A DNA stretch of 64,000 bases from Viscum album (GCA_963277665.1 OY728136.1:806025123-806089122), one strand, 5' to 3'. Positions 23,776-37,100 are shown, numbered from the stretch's first letter. Numbers and translations are program-made. The notes: a model not told the origin generated them from the sequence alone.

Positions 23776-26722
23776 AAACTAGTAATTAGTGATGTATAGA
23801 AGTACATATGATTAGTTGTGATGTTTTATCATCTTATTCTATCAAGAGGAACTAATACTGACCATACAAAGTTTGACCCACACATGATCGATATGTACTG
23901 ACCCCAGCAATGAAAAACATTGGATCTGACCCCCCAGAGTCGATAGGTACTAACCTCTGAAATGACCCCCACATGATCTCACCTTCCCGGAGTCGATATG
24001 TACTAACCCTCGCCATGACCAATCTCCAACCTCTACTTCACTTCCAGCCATGAGATTTCCGTTCATATCATGGTTGATTCTAAGAGAAATAATCCTCAAT
24101 CCATCAGTCATACCTCAACCACCATGAAGCTCCAAAAATAAGTATCCCAAAAGAACGCCATTTTTTAAGGATTCCAACATGATAGATGACACTTCAATCA
24201 TACAATCTATCTATGACATATAATCCTTCTTGTTATGAGGTACCGGTTGGATTGAAGTTCTATTTAACCTAGCTGCACTCCAACATTCTTCAAAACTCAC
24301 GTGGAGTAATGCCAAATGTACTACATCATCCTAATGGCTCATGAATAGAAGTCGGTTCACCAAACGGATAGCCAGTCTGATTGTTACACCCCTTTCTAAG
24401 AAATTGGGGTGGTCGCACCTCAATCGCGCCTGACTAGGTCAGGCCGGTCAGAAGATGTCAAAGGGACCACTCCCAAAAATAGATCCCAATGCCACTGATG
24501 GCATTTTGAATAGACATCGGGTTTGTCAATTATGTGTGTCTCTATATTTGGGTACCGGTTGGGTCTGGGCCTATTCCAACTCAGTCGGGCTGCCCGATGA
24601 AATGGGTCTTAGGGTCTACCTAATCTCGCTCGTGTCCAGCCCACTAATTTTCAGCCTGATAATTTTTATCCATGATCAATAGGTTGATACTTGTTTAGTT
24701 TGTGGGGCCGGGTCATGGTTTTCCCGATCCTTTGGGTGGGGCTTTGTCCACTAGTGTTGGCCCACTAGGAAGCAGGTCCGACTCATCCAATTAGCAGGTC
24801 TGGTTCGCTAGACAGGTCTGGCCTGGTTAGTCTGCCCATGATCGAACCGATCTGCCAGAAGGAGGAATGGTCTTCCCAGTTGGCCCTGCGGGTACGAGGT
24901 CATTTCGTCCAACCGGTGGGGTGATGGGCCACCTAAACATCAGTCGGCCATTTCGGCCTCCTGGGGGTGTCTTCCATCCTAGAACTAGGCGAGGGCCGTG
25001 TCATTCTCCAACTATCACAGCTTCGAGATGTGACCTCCTCCAGCAGCACGCGATGGTGAGCCACTTCGCCTTCCTCCACTGCTGGCCGGTGTTGGCCGCC
25101 GCTGCCTCCCATGGATACATGTTATGGAACCCCTTTCTTGCAGCGTACGGAAGCGTGCCCCCCCACCCCCATCACTGCCAGCTGAGCTGGCCACCACCTC
25201 CTCCCTCAGTGGAGACGACCGTGTCATTCTTTGACTACAGTGCACCACATTATCCTTTGTAGCTGGTCTTCGTCGGCTACAGCTGCCACAGATCGACCTG
25301 AGTTTCGTCCAACCCAACCATTGATCACAAAGGACATGTCAACTTCCAACAAAAAAGGTGGAGGGTCAAACCTTGTTCGTTTGTCCTGTTCACTCCACAT
25401 TAGTTTAATAGCAATATAGTGTTAAAATATTTATCAACTCCTGTAATAAAACCAGAAATAAACTCTATCTCATGATTGAAGGAGAATTCCCGCGATTAAG
25501 GATGATTCATCATTCTTTGTCCCTGGAATAATTTTCCAACCATTCCACTTAAACGCCATCCTTCGTTTCGTGATTTGCTATCGCTCATCACCACCCACTA
25601 GAACCGGATCCATCCTCCAAGTGTTGGGAATTGCGGTACATTACCAGAGCATCGTCCCTTGGTGAAGTAGTGCCAATACCTCCCCTATGCTCCATAAAAC
25701 TAGAAGAGGGGTAGAAGAGGTAACACCCATGGAATTAATGGAAGTTAATTTAATAGAAAACATCCTAATTCCATCGGTTATATTACAATGTATTTAAGGA
25801 GTCAATCTATTTAATGGCCTGACACATCAATGAAGCAGCCACTGCCTTTTGTCCGTTGGAAGAAAATAAACGAGAGAAATAAAATAACTATGTTATTTTA
25901 TTATTATTTTTAAAAGTCCCAAAAATTATCATTTTTTCCAAACCTACTGCAGTAGAATGGATCCCTCCCTTATCCAAATCATGGTGTTTCAGATTCAACA
26001 TTTTCCTCAGAATTTTAATTCGATCATCGGTTCAAAAGATAGAAAACTCCACCAGCATGTTTGCTGAACACACCCGAAAAAAGTTCATAAAGTTGTTAAC
26101 AGTCACCCTTTACTCACACCGATTGAGGTTAGTCTCTGAACAAGGAGAAAAATCTTTCATGAGCTCAATGGTACTCTCATATTTGCTATCTGATTTACCA
26201 TTTAGATGTTATAGATTTTACAATAAATTTTTTTTTACTTAATCATTTTACTCACAGTCATAAACTATTTTTCATAGGTGGTCTGTTCCATCCAATATTA
26301 GTATCAAAATATGTAATTAATAACATCATGAGTTTATAAGTGATCTCAAATTTTCTATTTGAGTAAACATTCGTGAGTTATATGAATTTGAAAAATAAAA
26401 TAATTTTATTTATAATTTCATTTATTCTTATTCCATTTTCAGGTTTTCCCATTGGAAGCATGTGTCGACAAAAAAATTTTGTGGCTCGTGTAATTCAACC
26501 ATCTTGAACGCAATGATGAAATAATATATTTGATCCAAACACCTATTTTTGAGTTATTCCACTTTTTCAAGAAAACCACTCACACACGGTATTTTTAAAA
26601 TTATCTTTTTTCAATGGATCATTCTGGGCACTACGAGCCTCAAAATAACGCACAGTTAGATTTCACGGTCATTAAATAATGTCATATAAATAAAAAAACA
26701 ATACATAAAATCTGATACATTA

Positions 26723-26738
26723 CATTCTCCCCACCATA
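26723..26738 (-). other. Polypurine tract, element 2
   Basis: On the - strand TATGGTGGGGAGAATG, directly before the 3' LTR. This is the usual primer for plus-strand synthesis in LTR retroelements. Matching tracts stand at 40800-40815 and 60982-60998. Confidence 0.7.
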
Positions 26739-26744
26739 GGGATT

Positions 26745-27215
26745 TACATCATTGAAATACAAAACAAGGAAAACCAAACAAAATTCTGTATTGATCATGA
26801 ATTTGATCCTTCTGATCCCATTTTCTATCGTAGAGGATTTGGTGCTACCACCGATCGCACACTAGAGGGATCTACCATCCATGAAGTACTCTATCTTATT
26901 TATCCTCAATATCTATTGGGAACATTGTAAAATTTTACTCAACGTCAAGTCCAACTCGCCCTAGTCGATAGTGTGTGAGAGATTATGCACGTATCTCTAA
27001 TGCCGCAACACATGGGATACATTATGCACCAGGTGCATCTGTGGTGGATGAGTTAGACAGTATGCCTCCTTGAAAACTCTATTGAACATCTTGAAAGGTC
27101 AGATGAACCTTGGAAAATGATGGTCACCCCTACCAAACCATCGTAATCCTTATAAGGGTGAGACTTGTAGGAAGACATTGTCTTCCTACTCGGACTCTAA
27201 GGGTCTCTATCTCCT
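26745..27215 (-). pseudogene. Integrase C-terminal domain remnant, element 2
   Basis: - strand motifs in order: RPLESE-stop-EDNVFLQVSP (27160-27205), VHNVSHVLRH and RYVHNLSHTID (about 26970-27035), then IDIEDK-stop-DRVLHGW-stop-IPLV (about 26865-26920) and IHDQY before the end. They fit the GDHVFLKVSP / VHNVFHVSMLRKYV / VRILDRKVRVLRGKEIPLVKV series of Gypsy integrases. Stops and small shifts make it non-functional. The DRVLRGW-IPLV wording is shared with element 3 and not with element 5, so they are separate lineages. Confidence 0.85.
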
Positions 27216-27224
27216 GTTGGCATT

Positions 27225-27290
27225 ATACTTTTGTTGACTATGTTCATTATTCACTTGTTGACAAGTGAGGCATCGTTATACAAACTCTTA
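27225..27290 (-). pseudogene. Integrase zinc-finger end joined to C-terminus
   Basis: On the - strand RCLTCQQVNNEH, the CxxC end of the HHCC zinc finger, runs in the same frame through SQQKYNANRR into RPLESE. The whole DDE catalytic core, normally about 240 residues, is absent between them. Confidence 0.85.
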
Positions 27291-27659
27291 CACTAATTCC
27301 TTCATCCCTGGTGACCAGTACTGACACAGGAGGTCCTTATACACCTTCCACACACAAGGATGTACTGTAAAATGGTATGAATGGAACTTCCTCAACACCT
27401 CCTCCGGACACATCACGGTTACCATGGTACGCCCTCTAAAGTAAAAGAAATTCTCCCCACATTCATAAAGTAAATTAGGTTCCTTTTCTGAGGATACTTA
27501 ATAACATCATGCATCTCAGTCAATGTCCCAAAGATATGTCTCCCAAACTCAATGAATAAGTGGGGGAGTAACATTCATAGACTCGGGGTAAGCTTCCCTA
27601 TCTCTATCCACAAAGGATATCTTCAATGTGGCTTGCTGCTTTGTCCCCTCACTCAGCAA

Positions 27660-28200
27660 TTGCAGACCATACCTCGTGCTGAGTGAATCTACTACCATGT
27701 TCCCCTTCCCAGATGTATATACTTTTTCAAAGTCATAGTCCAGGAGGAACTCCAGAAATCGCCGCCATCTCTAGTTCAGGTCCTTCAGAGAGAATATTTA
27801 CTTGAAAATATTTTGAACAGAGTATAATGTAAAATGTTCTCCCATCAAGTAATTCCACCACATCTTCTGTGAAAATACCTCAACAGCTAACACCAGGTCA
27901 TGGGTAGCGTAACTTTTCTTGTGATGTCTCAACTTCCATGAGACGTGGGCGATCACTGCCCACTCATGCTTCATGAAACAACCTAGATTGTCCCCTGATG
28001 CATCGCAGTAGACTACACACCAAACTCTTTATTCTGATAGCCTCCATATGTGGGAACATTTTAGTCTATGTTCTATCACATGAATGCTCTATTGAGACTT
28101 CCCAGTCTAAAGGAATGGATCCTTTTCCTTCATCAAAGCTGACAACGGTGCCTCTACCTTGGAGAATACTGGTATAAATATCCTATAGTACCAAACTAAA
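27660..28200 (-). pseudogene. RNase H domain, element 2, nearly readable
   Basis: - strand translation from WYYRIFIPVFSKVEAPL through CVVYCDASGDNLGCF, HKKSYATHDLVLAVEVF, MGEHFTLYSVQN and FLEFLLDYDFEKVYTSGKGN to VVDSLSTRYG. These match the connection and RNase H blocks of Ty3/Gypsy pol, including the catalytic D in YCDAS and the D in VVDSLS. Only a few stops interrupt one frame. It is the best preserved coding piece in the element, and a start-codon-based ORF search would miss it. Confidence 0.9.
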
Positions 28201-28300
28201 GAATAAGTCCCTCCGACCTAGGGGAGGTATTCCTGGAAACATCTTTTGTAAAGATATCCCCACAAACTCCCCTACTGTTGGGAACAGAAAACTCAAAATT
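28200..28300 (-). pseudogene. PR-RT linker joined to RNase H, RT palm missing
   Basis: On the - strand PTVGEFVGISLQKMFPGIPP matches the VVREFPDVFPEDLPGLPP segment just before the RT domain. Within a few codons it is followed by LVWYYRIFIP, which belongs after the RT palm. About 220 residues, with all RT catalytic motifs, are missing. Confidence 0.75.
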
Positions 28301-28439
28301 TCTACTAAAACGTGGGAAAGGTTGGCTGAATCAATAGTGATCAACTACACCCTCCTATGCATTAGTTAATATTGTGCAGCCTCTGTTTCCTTTTTTTACA
28401 ACCCATGAAAACCCATTCCAACACTGTAGATAAACTACA

Positions 28440-28645
28440 TCATTTTTCCCTAATACAGTCAAACTGAGTATGAACTGTGGATGACCAGTCCATAACAAAA
28501 CTAAAGCTGTAAAGCCACGACACTACCACGAAGAGGTTCCAATCAAAAATATCACATCATGGGCCATATCACACCATCAAAATAATTTTGATTGTTGAGT
28601 CTCCTCCCAAAGGTACATCTATTAGTAATGTTCAAGTCATCAGTT
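28440..28645 (-). pseudogene. Aspartic protease C-terminal remnant, element 2
   Basis: On the - strand VPLGGDSTIKII, then FSFVMDWSSTVHTQFDCIRE, which fits PLGGDSVI and DVILGMDWLSTYHATIDCFRK of plant Gypsy proteases. The active-site DSG region expected at higher coordinates is not readable. Confidence 0.75.
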
Positions 28646-29461
28646 TAACTGGTAACTCTAGTTCTTGAAAATGATTCATAGAAACACGGATTGATTTTTA
28701 CATATGACTATTAATATGTCAGCTAGTTGTAGACACATACTGTACCTCGAATCATTCCAATATCCCTTGGGTCACACTCCTTGACCGCATTATGCAACTC
28801 TATTCCCTAGTATTCAAGCTCCCTGAGCTTTGTGGGACCACATTGGGGTGGTGGTTATTACATGGAAAAATTTATACCTCATCGTGTTGCTCTCCTAACT
28901 CTGCCACCATGTCTTCTACCTTGAAGATTCATCTGTCCCTATCACTTCCATTTCCTGAAGCATTTTACATGCCCAAGTCTATGAGAATGGAATCATTTTC
29001 CAATTTTCCCACTGCTATCATTCACTATTTGTATCCACTAATCCAAAGTAAATTCAACTAAAAATATTCACTCTAGCACCCTATCATTTGTATAAATTAT
29101 TATAGGCATAGTTCTGGCTCGAATGTCCCTAAAAAACCTCACTCGGAGGTCAAATTCCAAAAATAGAGACTGTACTGTAATAATCGAGTTCCTAGGATAG
29201 TCGGTACATCTCGATTAATACTCAGATACTAACATGTCGTCAAACAGATGTTGTAGAATGTCCACGGAACACCCGCCCCGTTGATTTTTATGGAAAGGGA
29301 CCCCCTAATCTGAGGATGGTTCTCAAGATTGTCCAATAAAAATTAACCTCATCACATGATCAGTGTAATCCAAAACATGTCATCATACTGCTAAGCCTTG
29401 TAGAAGGCTCTCTCCTAGGACCACCATCTGTTCGAATGGTGACCAGTCTAGATGGAAAATC

Positions 29462-29545
29462 AGTCACCTCCTCAGGCCAGTCCTTAGCCGCCTGTGATTC
29501 AGGATCACCTCGGAACCTGAGGGGTATCTGATGCTAAAAAAAATG
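29462..29545 (-). pseudogene. gag N-terminal remnant, copy 1
   Basis: - strand PLRFRGDPESQAAKDWPEEV, like the FxGxPDPQAAEDWLRxVE opening of plant Gypsy gag. A second version of the same segment lies about 320 bases away. Confidence 0.6.
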
Positions 29546-29779
29546 TATGGAACTAGGAAAACATGTCTCCTCAACTGGTACTACTAGTTGTAACTCCTAA
29601 CCAATGGGAAATGATATAGCTGGAACACTACCAGAATGTACCATCATGAGAAACTGTCCTTATAACAAAGCTTCATCACTATAAAGACCATCATCATGGT
29701 CTCTCACTGATAAGGACTAAAGGCTATGATCACCATCTAATCTGCTGGTGTCCCACCTTGGCTGAAAACACTAGCCACA

Positions 29780-29862
29780 ACCTCCATCCATTTTTCAGCT
29801 GCCTGGCTATCTGTATTTCCTCGAATCCTTAGAGGCCTCTACCGCTAGAAATTTTTCACTGC
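29780..29862 (-). pseudogene. gag N-terminal remnant, copy 2
   Basis: - strand LRIRGNTDSQAAEKWMEVV followed by SVFSQGGTPAD. It matches the same gag opening as copy 1, with a better fit on the far side (FxxxGTPxD). Two copies in one short internal region are unexpected. Confidence 0.65.
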
Positions 29863-30306
29863 GCTTAGTCGGTGTGCATGGTCCAATGGTAGCATCTACA
29901 ACCCAATGGGTGGTCGTGCTACTGGTGCACCAACCGAAGGTACTAATTCAGTAAGTGGGCCATGCACCAAATCATCATCACTCATTGGTCCATATCATGT
30001 ACTCTCTCAAAAATCCTAAATGGATTTCTATGGGCTGACATTCTAGGGATGAATAGGTGCACTACATTCATTATGTTATACCTAGTGAGCAGACTCAAGG
30101 AGATCATAAGGAAAAAATTTGAAAAACACACTAACTGAATGTTTTCTTACACCAAGTCAGAAATCAAAATTCAGGGTCATGATGTATTGATACGTCAGCT
30201 GTTGCAATAACAATGGATTCCTCCAACTAAAAAACACACTCCTAACACTTAACACTATTGCCACATAGAAATGATCAGATTCATAGTTCATCAGTAGAAC
30301 CTACTC

Positions 30307-30317
30307 CTCTGATACCA
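30307..30317 (-). other. Primer binding site, initiator tRNA-Met
   Basis: The - strand reads TGGTATCAGAG, an 11-base match to the complement of the initiator tRNA-Met 3' end, 3 bases from the LTR boundary at 30321. It fixes the orientation and the inner edge of the 5' LTR. Confidence 0.9.
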
Positions 30318-30320
30318 CTT

Positions 30321-33300
30321 TGTCACGACCCGTCCCCCTGGGCCCATGGCGGGACTACCCCAAGCCTGCCTTCCATCGTCCATGTGTTGATGACTAGCAT
30401 AGGAAAAGAATATCAATTAATGGGAATTCATTTTCCTTAAACCTATACAAACACACAAATACAATTGCACAACAAGTGGAAACGACAATGTAAACTTCTA
30501 TATTAAAATGTATGATGAAATTAAAGGTGTTGAAACTCAAGCCAAACTTGAAAGTACATGTACAACTGAAAAGAGAAAAAAATCTAATAGATTGTACATT
30601 GATGATCCTACTTGCAGGGTAGGTACAACTCATATTCAGCAGTCCTGCATCACACCAGATCAAATGGTCCACCTCTGGGCATCGTCCAGTCCTAGCTCCC
30701 ATAGCCTCGATCAACTCTGTCTATCATGTGCACAAGACACAACAAGGTTCTGGCGAAGCCCATGCAGGGGTGAGTATAAAAATACTCAGTATGGACCCTG
30801 ATACCCACGAAGGAATGATCATGTTCTAAAAAATAAAAACCAAAAATAAAGACATCAATCACAAAGTATCTAGTAATCATCTTCTCTACATAGGTATATT
30901 CCAATACATAATCCTAAATTATCACGATATACTCATCTCATGATTGTGTGAAGAATATCATAATGGTAACACCACGAAGGTAACACCATGAAGATAAAAG
31001 TACCAAATTGGTAACATCGTGAAGATAAAACCACAAAGGTAAACGTACAACACAGGTAACACCATGAAGATATCTCAATGAACGTAAAAGTATCACACAT
31101 GTATTTCTATGATGATATCACCACAAAAGTAAAAGTACCACACATTTATCCCTATGAAAATATCACCAAAAAGGTAAAATCACCACATAGGTATCACCAT
31201 GAAGGTAAAAGACTCATCTCACACCAGGTATTAGTGATGTATAGAAGTACAGATGATTAGTCATGAATATAGACCATCTTATTTTTTCAAGAGGCACTAC
31301 TGCTCAACATAGAGAGTCTGACACACATTGGATCAGTAGGTACTAACCCCTGTAATGACCCACACAGGATCTGATCCACCTAGATTCGATAGGTTCTAAC
31401 CCCCTCAATGATCCACACATGATATGACCCACCCGAAGTCAATAGGTACCAACCTTTACAATGACCAGTATCCAACCTCCGCCTTTCTGCCAGCCACTAG
31501 ATTCTTGCTCATACCATGTTTGATTCTGGGAGAACCTCTTCTCATTCCATCGTTCATATCTCAACCACCATGAACCTCCATGAATGATGTATCCCAAAGT
31601 ACAATCATGTTGTAATTGTTCCTACATGATAGATGGTGTGTTAGTCATACATGAGGTCTGTGACTTATAAGCGTTTTAGTTCTGAGTACCCGGTTGGATT
31701 CGTGTTCATTCCAACACAGGCGCACTCTATCATTCCCCAAAACTCAAGTGGAGTAATACCAAAATGACTCCCTCATCCTTATGGTTATGTCATAGTAAAT
31801 GGTTTGTCAAACGGACACCCAATATGCTAATTGCACCCCATTCTGTGAAACGATGGTGGTCGCACCTCAGTCCGTCCGAGCTTGGTCGGGCCTGCTAGAA
31901 TACGTTAAAGTGACCAATTCCAAAAAGGATCTCAACACCACTGACGGGGTATCAAGCGGAATCCCAGTTTATCTGTTACATGTGTTTCATTATTAGGGGA
32001 ATGGTTGGGTCAGGGCCCGGTCTAACTCCGTCAGTCCAGACCAAGGCTACGGGTCCTAGGGTCTACCTAACTGTGCTTGGGTCCGACCTGCTCACATGGT
32101 CCATCCCAGTTCGGTTTTCTGGTCAGGGCCACTATTGCTCCGACCCATTGGGTGGGGCGCATCCAACCAATGATGTCCCACTAGGTCGTGGTTCCGGCCT
32201 GGCCTGTTGGTGGGATCGGTTCGTTGGATGGTTCTAGCCTAGTCCGCCAAAAGGCAAACTGGTCTTCCTAGATTGCCTCGCTGGTGTGGGGCCGTTTCGA
32301 CCAGCCGGTGCGGCACCACCCCACCACAATAACTGTTCAACCATTTTGGGAAACTAGGGGGGTCGTGAACCTTGCACGACCCATGGTCCATTCCATTCTA
32401 GACATGTCAAAACATCAATCTATCAGATCCTATAGTGGCGCACGACATCGCGGTGTGGGGGTTGTGTCGTTCTCCACTTGGTGCAACATAAAACCTCATC
32501 CTACTGCAACAGTGTGAGAAGGCACACCACTCTATCTGCTTCCGCAGCTGACCGGTGACAGCCGCCTCTACACGCCTTGGCTTCATGTGATGACCACCAT
32601 TTCTGGTAGCACGCGACGACACACCTCCACCAACATTGGGGCTGACAAAGCTGACCTCTGTCTCCACACACCGTGGCTACAACCTCAACCTTCTTCGCCT
32701 ACATTAAGTGATTGTTCCCCTCTATCTCATCTATAGCTGGACTTTGTCGGCCGCCGCCATCACCCCTGGTCCCAGGTTTCGTGCTACCCAAATATTTTTC
32801 ATGAAGTACACATCAACATCCAACAAAAAGGGTAGAGGGGTCGGGCCTTATTGGTCGGGCCTGCACCCTCCGTGTTTGATTGATAGAAAGAGGGTGGTAA
32901 AAGATTTATCAACTCTTGAAATTAAAAAAGGAATGAACTCTACCTCAAGATAATTGGAGAACTCATGCTATTGAGGATTTTTTAGCATTCATTTTCCCCA
33001 AAATAAATGACCATCATTTCTGCTCGAATGTCGTCCTTCAGTTCGTGATTCGGTGTCACTCGTCACCACATGCTGGGACCAGCTCCGTCCTCCGCGTGTT
33101 GGGAATCACAGAATATTCCCAGAGCTTCATCTCTTGTTTAAGGAATACCAATACCTCCCCAAAATCACTATATAAATACTATAGGGGGAGTACGGGTAAC
33201 TCTAGTGGAATTAATGGAGGTTCATTTAACAAAAACCTTCTTAATTCAGATGAAACTATTACAAAGGATAGAAGGAGTCATGAAATTTAATGGATTGACA

Positions 33301-34190
33301 CATCGTTGGTCCCGCCACTACCGCTTGTCCATTGGATGAATAGAAATGTGAAAAATAAAATAACTATTTTATTTATTTTATTTTTTTAAATTCCCAAAAT
33401 CTATATTTTTCTCTGGACCATCTACGGTCAATGTGGATCCTTCGTTAAGTGAATCTCGACACTACAGATTCAATGGTTATCTTGAAATGTTTATCCAATC
33501 ACCGATTCAAAAGTTAGAAAATACCACCCACGGGTTTACTGAACGTACCCCAATGAAATTCATAATATTATTAACAGTCACCCTCAACTCCCGCAAATCG
33601 AGTATAAGCACCCCCTAAAGAAAACACACTCTAAATATCTCTATGATACTCTCAGATTTATAATCTAAGATACCATTTAGAATTTTTGGATTTTATAATA
33701 AAATAATCGTCACTTAATTATTTTATTCAAAGTCCAAAAATATCTTTCACTGGTGGCCTGCACTGACCAATATTTTTACAAGATTAATGAAATAATACCC
33801 ATACGAGTTCAGTGGTGTTCTTAGATTTTTAATCCGAGATACTGTTCTTGAGTTATAATAATTTAAAAAATAAAACAATTTTATTTAATTAATTTATTTA
33901 CGTTTATGCTATTTTTGGGTTTTCCCAGTAGAGGCCTTCACTGACTACACTTATGTTATGCCTAGGGTAAACCTTCCATATGGAAGGGAACATAGCCCTC
34001 ATATTTCTGATTCAAGAACCCATTTAAGAGTTATTCATATTTTTCAGGAAAACCAGTAACGCGCGGTCTTTTTAAACATAACATTTTTCGATGGATAATT
34101 TTGGGCACTCCGGGACTCGGAAATTGACACCGTCAGATTTCACGGTTTTGAAATAATTCCATGTAAATAAAAAAGTCTACAAAAATAATG
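30321..34190 (-). mobile_element. 5' LTR of Gypsy element 2
   Basis: Starts TGTCACGACCCGTCCCCC next to the primer binding site and parallels 22862-26719 throughout. The outer end lies between 34181 and 34195. A convincing target-site duplication was not seen at 22857-22861 against the outer edge. It contains the minisatellite at 30960-31215, part of the hairpin block at 30750-30787, a GC-rich centre at 31840-32900, and a possible - strand TATA region at 33170-33185. Many differences from the partner are C/T or G/A, so the insertion is old. Confidence 0.85.
30960..31215 (-). repeat. LTR minisatellite, 5' LTR copy
   Basis: About six units of the GGTAACACCATGAAGATA type, allelic to 23490-23775 and more eroded. 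Confidence 0.75.
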
Positions 34191-37100
34191 GGAAAATATA
34201 TATGTTCCATCATATCTATTTTTTCATGATACATAAAAATTTATATTGACCGATGTTGAATGATGGAATGTTCATTTCACTGATCTTTTTTAATGTAAAC
34301 GTATCCAAAATAAAGATCATTTAAATAATAGTTATAAAATATACGTTAGGAAATTAATCTATATGTGAAACCAATGATAAGGAATATTGTATTGATTTTA
34401 TAAAATTTAAAAAATTATCACCCTGAGTACTAAATGAATACTACTAATTCCACTATCTTTATCATTTCACCTTTCTCCAAAGGGAACCACTAAAATTTTC
34501 ATACCAAGGTGACCTCCTCCACTATTATTGTTATTCTATCAGGCCTATGATTTAATTCCACTACATACATTATCATGGCTAGTAGTTATAAGATTCACAT
34601 TGTAATATTATTTATATAAATAGAAAAGGATTGAATTGGAGTCATTTCCACCACATAAAAAGTGTTTTCTTGTATCGATAAGTCATGTATACTTATGAAA
34701 AAATGATCAAATTATTATTTTATCATCTATAATGATAAAACCACCACTCATCCGTGGTAAACTAGAATCTTAATGTTTCAACATAGATTACATGATAATC
34801 AAAATCATCATTCTTGATGTTAGAAAACAAATCATTAAGATCATGTCACTACAAACAATCTATATTAATATTTTTTTATATTGAAATTTTAATTATGCCC
34901 CACATTTTCCATCACATACCATACTAGAGGGTGAGAGCCTACATATAAATATTTAAACCTTCTATAAGAATTGTTATTTATTATAATACCATCTCATATA
35001 GAAGAAGTGGGACATTAATCGTACACTTTGATGAACATGATATTTTACCTACATAGGATAGGACATGTGCTTCCTGAATGAGTGGTTGAGATTGTGATAA
35101 CTGTATGATAGTTTTATACTAATGTCCCACAAAAATCCATGAGGTCACCGATGAAACTAATAATAATGATATATTTCAAATAGAAAATAAAATATAATTT
35201 TTTTATCACACATACATTCCATAACCCACAATGAAATTTCACCCCAATACCACAATGACCAATTTAATATTTTCCTCAATAATATATTATTTAGGTTCTT
35301 ATCTAAACAAATCATTAGGGTCCACCCATTGTGACTATAGAAATGTTGAATCAGATGTGGGATCCTATGTGTTAAAATGTATACATGGGATGTCCTAGAA
35401 CATAAAATCTTTATGTACTTAATAAAATTAAATATATTTTATATTTCATTTCCTAGAAATGATTTTTAATCAAATCAAAATTTTTAAATTAAATTGATAA
35501 TATGGGGATTCAATTATAATTAAAAATTTTCTCTATATATATATTTTTAAAAATCATAGTGGTACGATATTTACAATAGTTTATAGTCAACGATTATTTT
35601 TGTTAAGATCATTTTTTAATCTCTTCAATTTCAATATGGTTTTTTGGCTATTCGTTGATATGATTATGAGATCCTAAAAAATATTTTATCACTATGTCTA
35701 AATAACACACATATAGAAACATCCTCTTATATCATGGGTGCATCATGAATAATAGATAATAGTATTTTATCGCATTCACTTGGAAAATCTACCTATGATT
35801 AAAGTCATATTTTTCACTGATTGGAGTCCATTCTTCATCCAGAAAGGGATAAAACCATGGTATCAATGAAAAAATTTTAATTTTCTCGTTATTATTCATG
35901 AGGTATGGTAATTTTCACATTGATGACTAGTACCTTTATTAAAATATTATACAGTTTTCTTCCAATTTACTCCCAATCATTCTCATACATAAGAGTTTTT
36001 AGGGGAACCATTATTGATAATGTATAATTCATGACTATTAAGTTTATTGTGATAATTTTGTAATTGAATTAATCATATGGGTTGAGTTCAATGACACAAC
36101 CTTACCAATTATATGAAATTTATTCTCCAATATTTCATCAAATTTTCAACATATTACCCCCCTAGTTAGGTGTTTTTGTCTATAATTTTCTGATTCATAC
36201 ATTGGAGTACATAAGAATATAAAGAAATTGTTAGTACCACCTATATTCATGATATACCCTCTAGTGATGGATTCTTCTACACTAGTGGTGAAATAAATTG
36301 CATCCCTCTACTACTATATTTCTTGATGATGTATAAGGAAGGGGTTTACCTTGTAACCTATTTCTCAATATAATAAATAATTTTCATACCTTTTGAGTGA
36401 AAATAAAAATATAATACATTTTTAATCTCTTTAAAAATCAAAACTAAAAACATGTACAGTTTTTATACTCACACTATTCCATATAAGAAACATTATTAAA
36501 CATTTAATTATCATATTTGAAATCTATTTTTTTATACTCTTGGTGAAAGCATTTATATTTATCCTTTTTCATGAAAATATCTCCAACTCCAGAATATAGA
36601 TATGGACATCTACTATATTATTTAAATGTATATATTTCAATGAACATATTGAATTTTAGGCTATGTAATAAAAATTTCATCTTTATTGGAAGTCCACATA
36701 TTCTCAAATCCCTTCAAAATATCAAAATTATCCCCATAGTTTAACTCCACAATGAATGGTTATGTTAATAGAATATATGGGTATTTATCCTCTTAAATAT
36801 AAGGGTTAAAATATCCACTTTCCATTTAACACATTCCCTAAATTTAAAATTAAATTTATGATTCGCCTTTTATTCTTTTTATTCACCATATCAACTAAGG
36901 ATATGTTTTTGATATATCTTCAATCATAATTTGGGGCCAGGTTTTAATTTATTATAGGCTATACTTTTTAAACATAAATTATTATGCTTTCGTTTACTGT
37001 ATTTTGGATGAACCCTGAGATTATTTTAAGATTTTTTGAGATATTTACCCAAGAAACACTCTCACATTGGATTTTTTCATGATAAGATAAAATCCATGAT

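Larger units (their letters stand above)
22862..26719 (-). mobile_element. 3' LTR of Gypsy element 2
   Basis: Opens TGTAATGACC, a decayed form of TGTCACGACC, and is collinear with 30321-34190. Shared landmarks are ACTACCCCAAG near the start, the minisatellite at 23490-23770, the three-hairpin block at 23292-23358, a GC-rich centre (24380-25320) and GATTTCACGG near 26660. The right end is put at CTGATACA (26719), next to the polypurine tract. Length is about 3.86 kb. Open frames in the GC-rich centre have no similarity to known proteins that I can see. Confidence 0.85.

Noticed and set aside
24867..25317. Overlapping 131- and 100-codon frames that could look like a small gene
   Set aside because: They are in the GC-rich centre of an LTR, on opposite strands, and not conserved in frame in the sister LTR at 32280-32700.
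30394..30714. 106-codon frame in the element 2 5' LTR
   Set aside because: It has no counterpart in the partner LTR at 22.9-23.3 kb and no domain. It is chance in LTR sequence.
31078..31260. Repetitive frame rich in YxYENITKKVK units
   Set aside because: This is the translation of the LTR minisatellite, not a repeat protein.
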